From NCBI GenBank assembly GCA_947462335.1, contig OX381720.1:4037501-4101500 (forward strand): 64,000 bases of DNA, given 5' to 3'. Both the position numbers and the translations under genes were made by a program. The DNA comes from Harmothoe impar (Eukaryota > Annelida > Polychaeta > Phyllodocida > Polynoidae). Positions 9,022 through 18,800 of this stretch are shown piece after piece. Every line of letters begins with the position of its first letter. The stretch's first letter is position 1. The notes beneath the pieces were generated by a model. The model ran no database searches and was not told where the DNA came from. It saw only the letters and a list, made by a program, of their open reading frames with translations.

Positions 9022-10145
9022 ATGAACATCACCCTACCTAGCAACAGCTCTATGGAGTATTATCCTTACAACAGCTTGACGTCTTTCCGAACTCACTTCG
9101 ACTCGCCGCTCCTTCTGCCCGAAGCGTACGAAGCGGCTCTGACTGAGATCATCCTCCCTACAGAATGGACTAACGTGCACGACGACGACTTGATCATCTT
9201 TGTTCCTCTGCGCACCAAGGGTTCGCTAGAGGAGGCGATCAACGTTTTAAAAGAGACTGTATTCGCCGAAGGAAGAAAACCGCAGGTAGACTGGAAGAGA
9301 ATGAAAAACGCAAACGGTCTGAGCAAGCTAACGTTCAGCTCAAAATACCCGCTGAGCTGGAAGGAAGCGAGCTATGTAACGGTGGAAGAGATATCAGACA
9401 CGTCGGAAGAGCAGCGATTGAAACCGGAAACAAAAAGGTTAAAGAGAGAGGTCGACTTGAGACAGACGAATGCCGTATACAAGCAGTTCTTGTCCCCGGC
9501 GGTGAAGAAGAAGGTGATCAGCGATCAAGCAAGACAGATGATCGAAAAGATGGAGAAAGACATGGGAGTGCGCAGTTTCATGCCAAACATATTCCAGATA
9601 CCTCCTATTTTCACCGGAAGCAACCACACCCTTCTCGAGCGCTTGAGTGAGACGTTGCGAGATGACAGACTAGAGGGCGCCAGCTTCTTGCTCAAACCGA
9701 TGCGGATCTTATCGTACGACGCCAAGACGAAACGCGTCACCATCAAACCGCCGAGACACTGTGCTGTCCTGCTGACTCCGCATCTCGCATGCGTTCTAGG
9801 CTTCGGAGAGAAGACGTACCGTGTTTCGCGTCGCCGACTACCGGCGCCTACTCGATGGATGTTTACGGGGACGTGCACTCTGTGTACATATACACCGACA
9901 TGATCCAGGAGAGACGTGTGGGCGACATGCAAGTGCCGCTGTTACGCTGCGTCGCGGTGGACAGAGGCGGAAAGCGTCGAGGTGGCGTGCAAGCTATCAG
10001 TTTTCCCCATTTGGATTATTTCCCCTTGAAATCCAAGAGGTTTACCGAGGTCGGCATCTATTTAAGAGACCGATCCGGTCATTCCATCCCGTTCGGTAGA
10101 GGCGAGGTGACCGTGACACTTCATCTGAGACCTATTGAGCGCTGA
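9022..10145 (+). pseudogene. Penton-like minor capsid protein, frameshifted (element 1)
   Basis: Homologue of the 449-aa protein at 28,148. The N-terminal part is 9022 to about 9830 in one frame (MNITLPSNSSMEYYPYNSL; LGFGEKTYR near the break). The C-terminal part is about 9830-10,145 in another frame (GAYSMDVYGD, VGIYLRDRSGHSIPF). The frame change corresponds to a net loss of one base (or gain of two) near 9,820-9,840. The shared termini (LPSNSSM at the start; IYLRDxxGxxIPFxRG at the end) identify the family, which in Polintons forms the pentameric vertex capsomer. It is shorter than the homologue in the middle. An A-run of about 20 lies immediately upstream. Confidence 0.85.
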
Positions 10146-10156
10146 AAGAGAGAAAA

Positions 10157-10582
10157 ATGATGCGTCAACGCGTTCCGTACTTTCCACCCAGGCGCACCGT
10201 CGGCAGAGGGTACAGCGATTACTACAACGTGCAGCTGGGCAACGGCATCAACGTGTACAGCGGGCGCTCTTTCCAGAGCGGGCACGGTTTGGGCGGCGCT
10301 CTGTTAGGTCTGATGCGCTCGGCTACCCCGCTATTGAAGTCGGTGGGAAAAACGCTGCTTCGCGCCGGTGTGGGCGTAGCTAAAGATGTGCTGGCGGGTC
10401 GGACTTTAAAGAGCAGCATGAAAGACCGAGGCGCAGGCGCTCTGAAGAGACTGGCGAGTACGGCGTTCTCGGGAGGAAAGACGACTGTCGCGTCTAAGAA
10501 AGGGTCGAAACGTCGCCGGCATTCTCCTCAGACGGGCGGTGGCTCTTGCAAGAGACGTAGAGGGGATGTATTCGACCGGTAA
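10157..10582 (+). CDS. pVI-like minor virion protein (element 1)
   Basis: 141 aa. N-terminal Tyr/Pro/Arg-rich segment, then a Gly-rich amphipathic region (SGHGLGGALLGLMRSATPLL), then VAKDVLAGRTLKSSMK and a very basic tail (KKGSKRRRH). The whole order is repeated in the 163-aa homologue at 29,505. The amphipathic stretch plus basic tail resembles adenovirus pVI-type membrane-active cement proteins; this is inference by architecture. It sits between penton and major capsid genes, and the frame is intact. Confidence 0.7.
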   Translation: MMRQRVPYFPPRRTVGRGYSDYYNVQLGNGINVYSGRSFQSGHGLGGALLGLMRSATPLLKSVGKTLLRAGVGVAKDVLAGRTLKSSMKDRGAGALKRLASTAFSGGKTTVASKKGSKRRRHSPQTGGGSCKRRRGDVFDR

Positions 10583-10599
10583 GCGCCTAGGCGTTCAGG

Positions 10600-10610
10600 T
10601 ATAAATAAAA
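10600..10610 (+). promoter_or_regulatory. TATA box for the major capsid gene (element 1)
   Basis: TATAAATAAAA lies 52 bp upstream of the capsid ATG, in the only real gap of the late cassette, suggesting the capsid and protease genes have their own promoter here. Confidence 0.6.
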
Positions 10611-10661
10611 AGACTGGAGGCGGCCGGCGTCAGTCTGTCGTCCGCGTGAAGAGAGAACACA

Positions 10662-11969
10662 ATGGCTTACGTACACGAGAGCAGTAACGAGTGCGCGCTC
10701 TCTGAGCTCGACCTGCACACCGTAGCGCCGACTCAGACTACTATCTTAAAGTCGTCTTTCCTGGGGATAGAAACAAAAAACTCTTTAGAGGATGGAGGTA
10801 ACATAAATTTCACCATCAACAAGTCGCAAGAGTACACAGACCTGAACGAGAATTACCTTCATCTGGAATGTCAAGTGCTGAAAGCGAACGGAGCGGCGCT
10901 CGAGGACACCGACGCGGTAGCTCCGGTGAACAACTTGGCTCACTTGCTCTTCAAAGACGTCCAAGTCTCCATCGGCGGTTTCAAAGTGTCTGGCAACACC
11001 GAGACCTACCCTTACCGAGCTTACTTGGAAGGGTTACTCAACTACAACAAAGACGTGAAGGACGGCGTCATGAGCGCCCAGGGGTGGCATGAAGATACGC
11101 CTGGTCACTTTGACGCGTTGACTAACGCGAATGCGGGGTACAAAGCGCGCAGGAAGCTAATCTCCAACAGGCGCTTTTCGCTGATGGCGCGACTGCACTT
11201 TGACCTGGCTCATCAACCGAAGCTCATCGTTGGAGAGACAGAAATCAATCTCACTCTGAAACAGGCAGCGCCCTCTTTCTATCTGATGTGCGCCGCTGAG
11301 GGAGGCTACAGCTTGAAGATCTACAAAGCAAAGCTCTACGTGCGACGCGTGTTGGTGGCGGACGCTGTAGCGGAAACGCACGAGAGAGCGGTGATAGAAC
11401 ACGGTCCCTTCGACTACCCGGTGAACAGAGTGGAGGTGACGACGTACGCCATCCCTCAAGGTAACAGAGATCACAGCTACACGCACTCCAACACAGGCCA
11501 GCTTCCCAAGTCGATGATGATTTGCTTCCTATACCACGACGCCTTCAACGGTAGCTACACCAAGAACCCGTTCGAGATGAAGCATTACGACATCAGCTCG
11601 CTTCAAGTGATAGTGAACGATCAGAAAGTGCCGAACGACGCCTACGTGCCCGACTTTAAGACCAAAGCGGCCGTGAGAGAGTACTTGGCGCTACACACGG
11701 AAACGGGGATGTACGATGGCGCGCGCTCCTGCGGTATTTCATACGATCAATTCCTGAACGGTTACACGGTGTTACCCCTCGATTTAACCCCAGACAGATT
11801 GCACGACGGGTGTCGCGTGAACCTTATAAGAGCGGGTCAGCTGAGGGTGGAAGTCAGTTTCCGCTCGGCGCTACAAGCGACAACAACGGTGCTACTCTAC
11901 TTGGTGTACGACAACGTCGTCGAGCTGACCCGAGATCGACACCCCATCACCGACTACCACATGAACTGA
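10662..11969 (+). CDS. MCP: Major capsid protein, double jelly-roll type (element 1)
   Basis: 435 aa, nearly the same length as the 437-aa homologue at 29,999 and collinear throughout: ELDLH near the N-terminus, PVNNLAHLLFKDVQVSIGG, a GHF/GHM turn, APSFYLM, FDLTPDR-like PLDLTPDR, and the C-terminal TDYHM. In Polintons and adintoviruses the gene before the protease is the hexon-like capsid protein that builds an icosahedral shell. The double jelly-roll fold is assigned by family and position, not by a motif. The frame is intact although its neighbours are broken. Confidence 0.85.
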   Translation: MAYVHESSNECALSELDLHTVAPTQTTILKSSFLGIETKNSLEDGGNINFTINKSQEYTDLNENYLHLECQVLKANGAALEDTDAVAPVNNLAHLLFKDVQVSIGGFKVSGNTETYPYRAYLEGLLNYNKDVKDGVMSAQGWHEDTPGHFDALTNANAGYKARRKLISNRRFSLMARLHFDLAHQPKLIVGETEINLTLKQAAPSFYLMCAAEGGYSLKIYKAKLYVRRVLVADAVAETHERAVIEHGPFDYPVNRVEVTTYAIPQGNRDHSYTHSNTGQLPKSMMICFLYHDAFNGSYTKNPFEMKHYDISSLQVIVNDQKVPNDAYVPDFKTKAAVREYLALHTETGMYDGARSCGISYDQFLNGYTVLPLDLTPDRLHDGCRVNLIRAGQLRVEVSFRSALQATTTVLLYLVYDNVVELTRDRHPITDYHMN

Positions 11970-11998
11970 AGACAAGACAGCGGTACTTAGCGTATCGT

Positions 11999-12451
11999 AT
12001 GAACACGCTTGAAATAAGCAGAGTGTTGAAGGAAAACGTTCACACAAAACATCGTTTCCTGGGTGTTTTCTCTTGTGACACTATTCCGAAGCACCCTATC
12101 AAAGACACTTGTTTCGTGAGCAACACAGATCCGCAACATTTACCAGGTCAGCATTGGGTGGCGTTTTACGTGTCGAGCACGGGTGAAGTGTACTACTTTG
12201 ATTCCTTCGGCTTACCGCCGCTGAGTGCGGAGTTCTTGTCTTTCGTGGAACGCTCTGCTCCGTTCAAGTGGCAAAGAAACCGCGTTCAACTACAAGACAC
12301 TTCTGCTGACACCTGTGGACCTCATTGCGTTCATTTCCTAATTGAAGCATGTCGAACAAGAAACCCCAAGAAGTGCGTCATGCGCATGAGCAAAATCCCA
12401 AAGCTGAGCGACCGGACAGTGAGTCAGAAGCTATCGATGATGCTGTTGTGA
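11999..12451 (+). CDS. Adenovirus-type maturation cysteine protease (element 1)
   Basis: 150 aa from ATG 11,999, 29 nt after the capsid stop; the frame is open further upstream but that part overlaps the capsid gene. The catalytic His is in QHWVAFY, the acidic residue in YYFDSFGLPP, and the nucleophile Cys in DTCGPHC with a Gln seven residues before it (oxyanion hole). This arrangement and length match adenain-type (C5/Ulp1-like) proteases, which process capsid precursors. The active-site residues all appear intact. Confidence 0.88.
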   Translation: MNTLEISRVLKENVHTKHRFLGVFSCDTIPKHPIKDTCFVSNTDPQHLPGQHWVAFYVSSTGEVYYFDSFGLPPLSAEFLSFVERSAPFKWQRNRVQLQDTSADTCGPHCVHFLIEACRTRNPKKCVMRMSKIPKLSDRTVSQKLSMMLL

Positions 12452-12561
12452 CGGGTTGTTGCGATGGCGGCCGTTTCATGGAGGCAAAGATTCTCTGCCT
12501 TGCCGAAATGGTGTTGGTGTTTAAAATGATTAAATGCATGTTAACATTTATCATCAACTAA
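12349..12561 (+). pseudogene. Remnant of the small ORF overlapping the protease
   Basis: Starts ATGTCGAAC inside the protease gene in another frame, exactly where element 2 starts its 115-aa coiled-coil protein (ATGTCGAAC at 31,667). Only about the first 35 residues lie in element-like sequence; the rest (to residue 70) shows no coiled coil and looks like flanking DNA. The gene is probably truncated by the right boundary of element 1. Confidence 0.5.
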
Positions 12562-12908
12562 AGATCTACATGCTACTTCCCCAAAGTTCACCAGGTGCTA
12601 CTCTTTAACCCTCTAGTGACGGCATGATGCCCTACATGTTAATTTGTTGTAATGATGTACTAGACCTAGGTAAATAATTCAATGGTGATGCATTGGTGCA
12701 TCATGCAACCCCTTATGGATCTTCTTGGTATTGCATGAGACGGGAATGCAGTTATTGGTGTCATATAGTTCATGCATTATTTCCAAGTAAATAGTTATAT
12801 CATCTGGACAGCCTCCAGCTCTTTTTCTTGGTCTGTGTTCCATTTCAATGTTTCATAACTACGGTGGCCGTAGTACAGTGGCCCAAGAGGGCCAAAAAGT
12901 GAATTCGG

Positions 12909-12957
12909 AAAAAAAAAAATCTTGGGGGAAAAAAAGAAACCCCCTTTTTTTTTTTTA
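12909..12957. repeat. Homopolymer fold-back (A-run, GGGGG / CCCCC, T-run)
   Basis: An A-run and GGGGG on the left pair with CCCCC and a T-run on the right, around AAAAAAAGAAA. Confidence 0.7.
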
Positions 12958-13558
12958 AATATTCTTTGGATTATTTGTTTGTTTTGAACATTAAAAAATC
13001 TAGCATTGCAGTGATGGATCCAACCAATATATGTTATACAGGATTGGCTGGGGTATTGACGGAAGAACTCCCCAGGTGGCTCCACTCTCACCACCTACCG
13101 GCCACCTGGCCCCTTACCCCAGCCTGTGCCTCATGTCCACCCTACTGGGTGCCAGGACAGAACTCAGTTTTGTTTTTTTCTAATATATACATTTACACTC
13201 ATTACTTTGTTATTACTTGTTAATAAATAGGCCGGTCTTTATTTACAACCATCACAGGCCCAAACGCAGTTATCCCCGTTTGTTCCTTCTATTCTCGTCT
13301 CCTCCTAGTCAATAGTACTAGCAATAAATACACAAAGACTAACTGAGTGTTTGGGCATGTTTTAACAGTGTTCCATGTCCGTCCACTAGGGGGAACCACT
13401 GTAATAGTCTACAGTCACATTCAGCTTTATCGCTGTAGAAACATATACATAAAGAAATTGTAAGATAAGCCATTATATTGTGACAGGTATCCTTGGTGTG
13501 AGTCAAATTTCCTGAAAATGTCCAGAAAATGTCCAATTAGCATAAGGTGAGATTTTTC

Positions 13559-13676
13559 GAAAATGGCTTGGCAGGACAAAAGTTCAAAATCTCAAAAAAG
13601 TTGATTCTCCCAAAAGGGCCAAAATGGCGAGAACAAAATTCGAAATCGCAAAAAAGGTCGATTTTCACGAGGGCAA
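13559..13676. repeat. Imperfect tandem duplication, about 58-bp unit
   Basis: Two adjacent copies beginning AAAATGGC and containing AAATC(T/G)CAAAAAAG and GATT, with scattered differences. Confidence 0.7.
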
Positions 13677-13677
13677 A

Positions 13678-13727
13678 GAAATACTTGCAGTAGGGATTTC
13701 TCTGCTGGCTCAACTCGTTCCATAGGC
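13678..13727 (+). repeat. Host repeat, inverted copy at 33,888-33,937
   Basis: A 50-bp segment containing CTCTGCTGGCTCAACTCGTT that reappears in reverse complement at 33,888-33,937 with few changes; a dispersed host repeat on both sides of element 2. Confidence 0.85.
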
Positions 13728-13849
13728 TTATATTATTATGGGAATGAAGAGTGTTGTGTTTCTACGTTTTTCGTGATTTCGTGGCAACTACTGCACCAAA
13801 TGGGTCAAGAATTTAACACAGCAACCCTGGTAGGCCATGGAAAAGGTGT

Positions 13850-13855
13850 AGTGCA
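13850..13855 (+). repeat. Target-site duplication AGTGCA, left copy
   Basis: Six bases directly before the left TIR, identical to 32,422-32,427 after the right TIR; 6 bp is the duplication size typical of Polinton/Maverick insertion. Confidence 0.95.
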
Positions 13856-13942
13856 AGTAGTATATAGGAGCATATTCAGCGCGTAGTAAACGGGTGCATC
13901 TAGGTCAGTTGACACTTGCAGAACGGAAGTGACCTCTGTCAA

Positions 13943-14016
13943 CCAATCAGAAGCTTCTAAATGACAGGAAGTGACGTCATCAGAGGTCATGACATACTTT
14001 ACAAGCTTCTGATTGG
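13943..14016 (+). promoter_or_regulatory. Symmetric CCAAT-CRE-CCAAT module in left TIR
   Basis: CCAATCAGAAGCTT (13,943-13,956) and its reverse complement AAGCTTCTGATTGG (14,003-14,016) flank AGGAAGTGACGTCA, which contains a perfect CRE (TGACGTCA, 13,972-13,979). The same order is in the right TIR. These are consensus NF-Y, ETS-like and CREB/ATF sites; binding is inferred. Confidence 0.65.
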
Positions 14017-14049
14017 CTAGTACAATGTCAACATGACCTACTTCACTTG

Positions 14050-14144
14050 TACACGTGTTGAAGACCACGTGCTTATAATAAATGTCAACAATGACACGTG
14101 TTTAAGACCACGTGGTTGAAATAAATGTCAACAATGACATTGAG
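14050..14144 (+). promoter_or_regulatory. Two 43-bp tandem units with four CACGTG E-boxes
   Basis: Each unit holds ACACGTGTT, AAGACCACGTG and AAATGTCAACAATGACA. CACGTG occurs at 14,052, 14,066, 14,095 and 14,109. The right TIR has three CACGTG at 32,175, 32,189 and 32,203. Perfect E-boxes suggest bHLH-zip (Myc/USF type) regulation of the outer gene. Confidence 0.65.
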
Positions 14145-14204
14145 TAATGCCGTCACATGCTAAAGACAAACACAAGGCAAGAAATATTATTTTGGTTACT
14201 TTAT

Positions 14205-15143
14205 TCACATTTTATACTTTGTACAGTTCTTGCACACAAACAAGTCATGACCATTCCCTGCAATGTTACACATGATGCAGAAAGAACGATTGGTTGTGAA
14301 ACCTTTCTGGCCTTTCCAAGAAACACCTCGAGTATTCCAAGTACTCACCCAACCAGTCCCCATCTTCACAATTTTAGATAGTTTCACATCAAACAATGAC
14401 TGAGCTAGAAAGTATTCGCGATTGTTTCTCACACCTGGAGTCAGGGCATTCAAGTAATCAGTTTTGAAACTGACTTCATACGAGAAATGCTGTAACACGG
14501 CTGTGAGAGACAAAGCTTTCAACTCTAGAGTAGCTTGCAGACACGTGAAACACACATTGTAAGCGATATCTGAAGGGTTCATCGGAACATTACACCTACA
14601 GAATGCGCCTATAATAGGTGATTCACGTAACACTTCGTTGAACTCCATGAAGCTCTTGAAACTCCCTAGAGTGTATCTAGCATAGTGTCTGGGGCAAGTC
14701 AGAGAGTTATGCATTTGATACACAGCAATGGTGAAATCTGCAACGAATATAGGCAGATTCAATGTGGATTGCTCTATACACTGAGTGTATGCATCCCAGA
14801 AAGCTTCATGGAAATCTCTGTACACATGTATACCGGAAAAACAGCGCTCAACAACATCAGGTAAGGTTCCTCTAAAATAGCTAATATTATTTACAGGTAT
14901 GAACTCCCAGAAGAAATGACCTCTACAACCACAAGTCAAAGCTGTGTCGAAGTTACGAGGTGACACTGGTTTTACATGAGTTGTAATGCGTGGGGGTGTA
15001 TGAACATTTTTCTCACTTTCACGTGGTGAGAGAGTTGGTGCTGAAGCATCAAGTCTAGAACTACAACTACCATATATAGAACTGTACATACTGACAGAGT
15101 CAAGGATATCGTCTATTTTTGACGTCAACTTGCTGTCAGCCAT
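14205..15143 (-). CDS. Cys-rich protein with C-terminal zinc-finger-like motif, unknown
   Basis: 312 aa, the outermost left gene, ending 45 nt from the inner edge of the TIR. The N-terminal 75 residues are Ser/Thr-rich and probably disordered. A conserved-looking domain starts at CGCRGHFFWEFIPVNN, followed by Cys clusters FCRC and CFTC around residues 180-210. The C-terminus has CIMC-X10-CKNC, a likely four-Cys zinc site. The terminal position on the left arm and separate promoter region fit an early regulatory gene. No family is recognised; no counterpart is visible in element 1. Confidence 0.75.
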   Translation of the reverse strand: MADSKLTSKIDDILDSVSMYSSIYGSCSSRLDASAPTLSPRESEKNVHTPPRITTHVKPVSPRNFDTALTCGCRGHFFWEFIPVNNISYFRGTLPDVVERCFSGIHVYRDFHEAFWDAYTQCIEQSTLNLPIFVADFTIAVYQMHNSLTCPRHYARYTLGSFKSFMEFNEVLRESPIIGAFCRCNVPMNPSDIAYNVCFTCLQATLELKALSLTAVLQHFSYEVSFKTDYLNALTPGVRNNREYFLAQSLFDVKLSKIVKMGTGWVSTWNTRGVSWKGQKGFTTNRSFCIMCNIAGNGHDLFVCKNCTKYKM

Positions 15144-15774
15144 TGTATATATTTCTTGACACTAATCAGAAAAAAATAATTTTCTCTGATGAATTTGACG
15201 GACAAAGAGAGTTTAGTAAAGTAGTCTGAAATCAGTCAGTGGCGTCTTTGTAACAACTCTCTTTTCACGCCTGCTTTTTATTTTTTGGTGTGATACAGTT
15301 CACTTTTTTTTGTTATTTTACGAGCTTTTTTTTAGCGATATAGTTCACTAGGAGAGAAATTGAGGTGAAACATTCGGAGAGAAATTGGATAATTTCCTCG
15401 AATGTTCAACTATAATTTCTCTCTCTTTCTCTTTATAGAAGCTTTATTATTTACATTTTTATGAAAATTTTTCATGAAAATTTTTCTCTTTTCTTCTTTT
15501 TTTTTTACTATATAGTTAGTACTACTTAATTTCCAATTATGGAAATTTTTTCTTTTTCTTCACAGAAAATTTTCCTTTACTCCTTCTTTTTTTTTACTAT
15601 ATAGTTAGTACTACTTAATTTCCATTTGTGGAAATTTTCTTTTCTTCACAGAAAATTTTCCTTTTTCTCTTTAACTATTTTCTCTTTTCTTTTTTACTGT
15701 AGGAAAATACTGTTAGTTTTTTTACTTTTTTTTGAGTGATACAACTCACTTGTCTTTATCACACACAAACACAA

Positions 15775-15806
<32 letters not shown>

Positions 15807-15820
15807 ACAGAAAGAGAGAG
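15144..15820. promoter_or_regulatory. T-rich intergenic region with tandem and inverted repeats
   Basis: Downstream of PolB and upstream of the 312-aa gene (both minus strand). A unit containing ACTATATAGTTAGTACTACT is repeated at about 15,509 and 15,596, each followed by a small ATTTCC...GGAAAT hairpin and TTCACAGAAAATTTTCC. A further AGAGAGAAATT/AATTTCTCT inverted pair lies near 15,351-15,425. A (CA)n tract ends the region (15,766-15,808). A TATA-like ATATATAC lies just before the ATG at 15,143. Probably promoter and 3'-end signals. Confidence 0.5.
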
Positions 15821-18800
15821 TCATATATCTAAAGGTTCAGTGCTGACACCATCTTCACATACTATTCTCTTAATGTACTGGTAATTTAGACCTTGCTTGT
15901 TCTGAGAGTATGTAGTGACGTGATGGTCTATAACTCTGAAACCTCTGTTTGTCACTACATGAGTCTTTTCTGTTTTCAAAACGTTCTGATAATTTGTCTC
16001 AGTAAGATTATTCTGCCTCTGGATAACTCCTTTGCAACTAGTCTTATTCCCTGTCTCACTGACACACATGTAACATTTAGGGTTCAAAGATGTCATAGCG
16101 TCTCCTTCCCACTCTATCTTGAACAGACCTGGAGTTCGCTTGTCAAACACCAGGCGGCGATAGCAACACGGTGGTTGTACCCATGGGTAGTTGTGTGTTC
16201 TGCATTGAATGTACGTCTCTCTATGTTCGGGATTATCACAAGATTCAGAAGGTAACCACTTGTGGCGCTCTCTGAAGTATTGCTCACGCATATCAGGTTT
16301 GACAGCTTCGTCTAAATTCTTTTTAGACAATGCAAAATAAAAACTGTCAGTGTCCATTTCACACATTTCAAAGTCTTTTGAGTCAATGAACTTCAACAAG
16401 AAGTCGTAGTAGAACGCTAACATTTTCAGTTTAGCATACTGGTATACCATGAACCCAATCTGAACAGGTAAGTCGTATGTGATACTAGTCGGGAGAGATG
16501 ACATTTCTACAGTGTTCTCACTGATGTCATGCACTTGTTGTACTGACCAGTGCAGACAATGTCGACTAGCAAAATCTGGACTTACATATTTAGTATTCAA
16601 GAAATTCTGCTTGTTACATATAGTCTTACCATATGAACTGTTACCTAACAGTTTATACAAGTCAGACAAGATCTTGCAGTCAACATTCTCATCTCCTTTC
16701 CGTCTAGCTGCTGTCACTTCTTGTACAAAAGGTCTGAAAGTTTCTTCAGGTGTGTATTGAACTAACAAGTGCACTTTGCTAACTACTAAACCTTTCTCTA
16801 GATACCACTTAAGTAACGGAGTACCTAGTAGAAGACCTGATCCATGGAAACTACCTATCAACTGTCTCTGAGGTTGGCGCAGTTTCCCTACACTTTCTAG
16901 ATAACTTTTCATATGGTCACCTACATCTTCTTTGCTGACAAGAATGTTCTTGAAAACGGGTGTCATTTCAGCAAAATATGGTTTGAGATGTTCAGGTGTG
17001 TGAATATCTACTTGAATCAACCCAAACACTGAACCACTTTTCACACCTTCTATTATCTCAGCTTGACTCATCTTACCAGCTGAAGACGGTCTATTAACAC
17101 TCCATTCAGGTTTCAGTTTCAAACACTGAGTGTTTTTTCGTAATTTGATCCACTGACATTCATATTGTTCTACTACTGTGTAACCTAAACTTTTCAGATA
17201 CAGAGTTACAGCAGCTGTTTTAGTAGAACGCTCTTCTATCCATTCCCGACCCTTCGTACTAGTCATCAATGTCTTGTTGATCTGACATGTATGACCATGC
17301 CAATAGCAACCGTGGAACTGATATATCAATTTACGATCAGGGACTATCCCATCTACTCTTATACGCTGACTACCTACACTGACTTCACCATAGTTGTATT
17401 GATGTAAAATAGGTACTTTGTCTACTATAGCTCTGTAACGGAGCCATTCTACAGCTGAGTAACTGATTTGCTGACTGAGAACAGGCTTGAAATCATCTTC
17501 GTGACGTCTCACTACATAGAAACCTGTACAATGAGCTTCACCCATACATTTCAAGTACAAACTATTTGCATCTACTCCTAAAATGTGATCACACTTTTTA
17601 CTCTCAACTCCATACTTACGCTCTCTTATTCTAGTTATACCACTACGATGGTGTCTGTGGAATATTATAGCAGGTCCACCAACTAAATTCTTTCTCAGTA
17701 AGTTGTGGACTTCTTTTTCATGATGTGAAAAGAGAACATAAGGTGTCGCATTCAACTCAGTGTTCTGAAAGAGGAACTTCAAAGTCAAACCTGGAAGTGT
17801 CAAACCATCTTTGAACATGTCGACACTCCTTTCTATGAAGAACTTGCTATGTTCATTTATAGCTCTGACAAATGGAGCTACATCTAAATTGTTATAGTAC
17901 ACTAAGTAGTCTTTCATTGTTTTCATTTTTTCTTTCACCCACACTTCTTTACAGCTTCTATACTCAGCTTGAGTTATACCTTTCCCAGTCAGAGAGCTAT
18001 AGAAACTTCTCCTAGGTGGGAGAGTTGTGTTATCTAATTTTCGGACATTGTCCATCCACTCATAAGGAAAAAAACCTTTCTCTGTGTCTTTCAAAAAAGC
18101 TTTCAAATAACTAGCGTAATTATAACCTGGAGCTAGATAGTTCACCATGTCTAAGAAGACTAAGTGCTCAGTGTATACAGCAATGTACTGGTTGCACCTT
18201 TTTATAGTCGTCATAGGTTTCTTTTCTCTTTCTGAGAAGAAAGTGTGGAAGCTTCTCTTTATTAGATTTAAGTCATATCGACCTGAGTTAAAACCTACTA
18301 CAGGTACTCTGTTCATATAAGCTGTCAGAGCTTGTTTAGCTCTGACGACAGGTGATAAATTATACTTACTTTTCTCTAACTTAGCAGCTTTCAAAGCTGC
18401 ACTCTCTAACCTTTCCTCTTCAGCTTGCAGAGCATCTAGCTGATCTGTCACTACTTTAAAACGCTCTCTGACACATTCACCTATTTCACAAGCTAACATA
18501 TCTATGTACCCTAATACACGACTGACTAAGTCATCATTTTCCCTGTTACTCTCTCTGACAAAACACACTGGTTCTGTATACCCTGGAAAGTCACTAGCTA
18601 CACTAGCAGACAGTGGTACATGATCTAACTCAAAAGTTGTGTTACAACTTTTCTCACCGTTCTTTACAAAATAACTTTCAAAGTCAAAAGCAATCTTATA
18701 TGGGTATATCTTTAAGTGAGCAGGTGTATGTACACCTAGCTCACTCAACTTCTGAAATATAGTTCTACTAGGTTTGTACACACCCCCTTTGTATATAAAT

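Larger units (their letters stand above)
3425..12561 (+). mobile_element. Decayed Polinton/adintovirus-like element (element 1)
   Basis: A GC-rich block of virion-type genes in exactly the same order as the intact element at 13,856-32,421: ATPase, pX-like, unknown, integrase, penton, pVI-like, major capsid, protease, overlapping small ORF. At least three genes are broken (nonsense codon, MITE insertion, frameshift). No PolB, terminal repeats or target duplication were found, and the boundaries are approximate. The missing early genes may lie to the left of the LTR retrotransposon, outside the window. Proteins align by eye with element 2 over most of their length but are clearly diverged, and codon choice is much more GC-ending, so this is a different lineage rather than a local duplication. 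Confidence 0.85.
12562..13849. other. Intergenic host DNA between the two elements
   Basis: No gene seen. It contains a member of the GTGCATCATG palindromic repeat family near 12,680-12,705, an A/G-C/T fold-back at about 12,909-12,957, a duplicated 60-bp unit at 13,559-13,676, and a repeat (13,678-13,727) whose inverted copy is at 33,888-33,937. Confidence 0.6.
13856..14160 (+). repeat. Left terminal inverted repeat of element 2
   Basis: Matches the reverse complement of 32,130-32,421. The outer 80 bp are identical; further in, matching islands (CCAATCAGAAGCTTCT, GAAGTGACGTCA, AGGTCATGACATACTT, TGTCAACAATGACA, GTCACATGC) are separated by diverged stretches and small indels. Confidence 0.95.

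Noticed and set aside
12452..13855. Right TIR of element 1
   Set aside because: No sequence here is inverted-repeated with 3.3-4.7 kb or matches the element-2 TIR.
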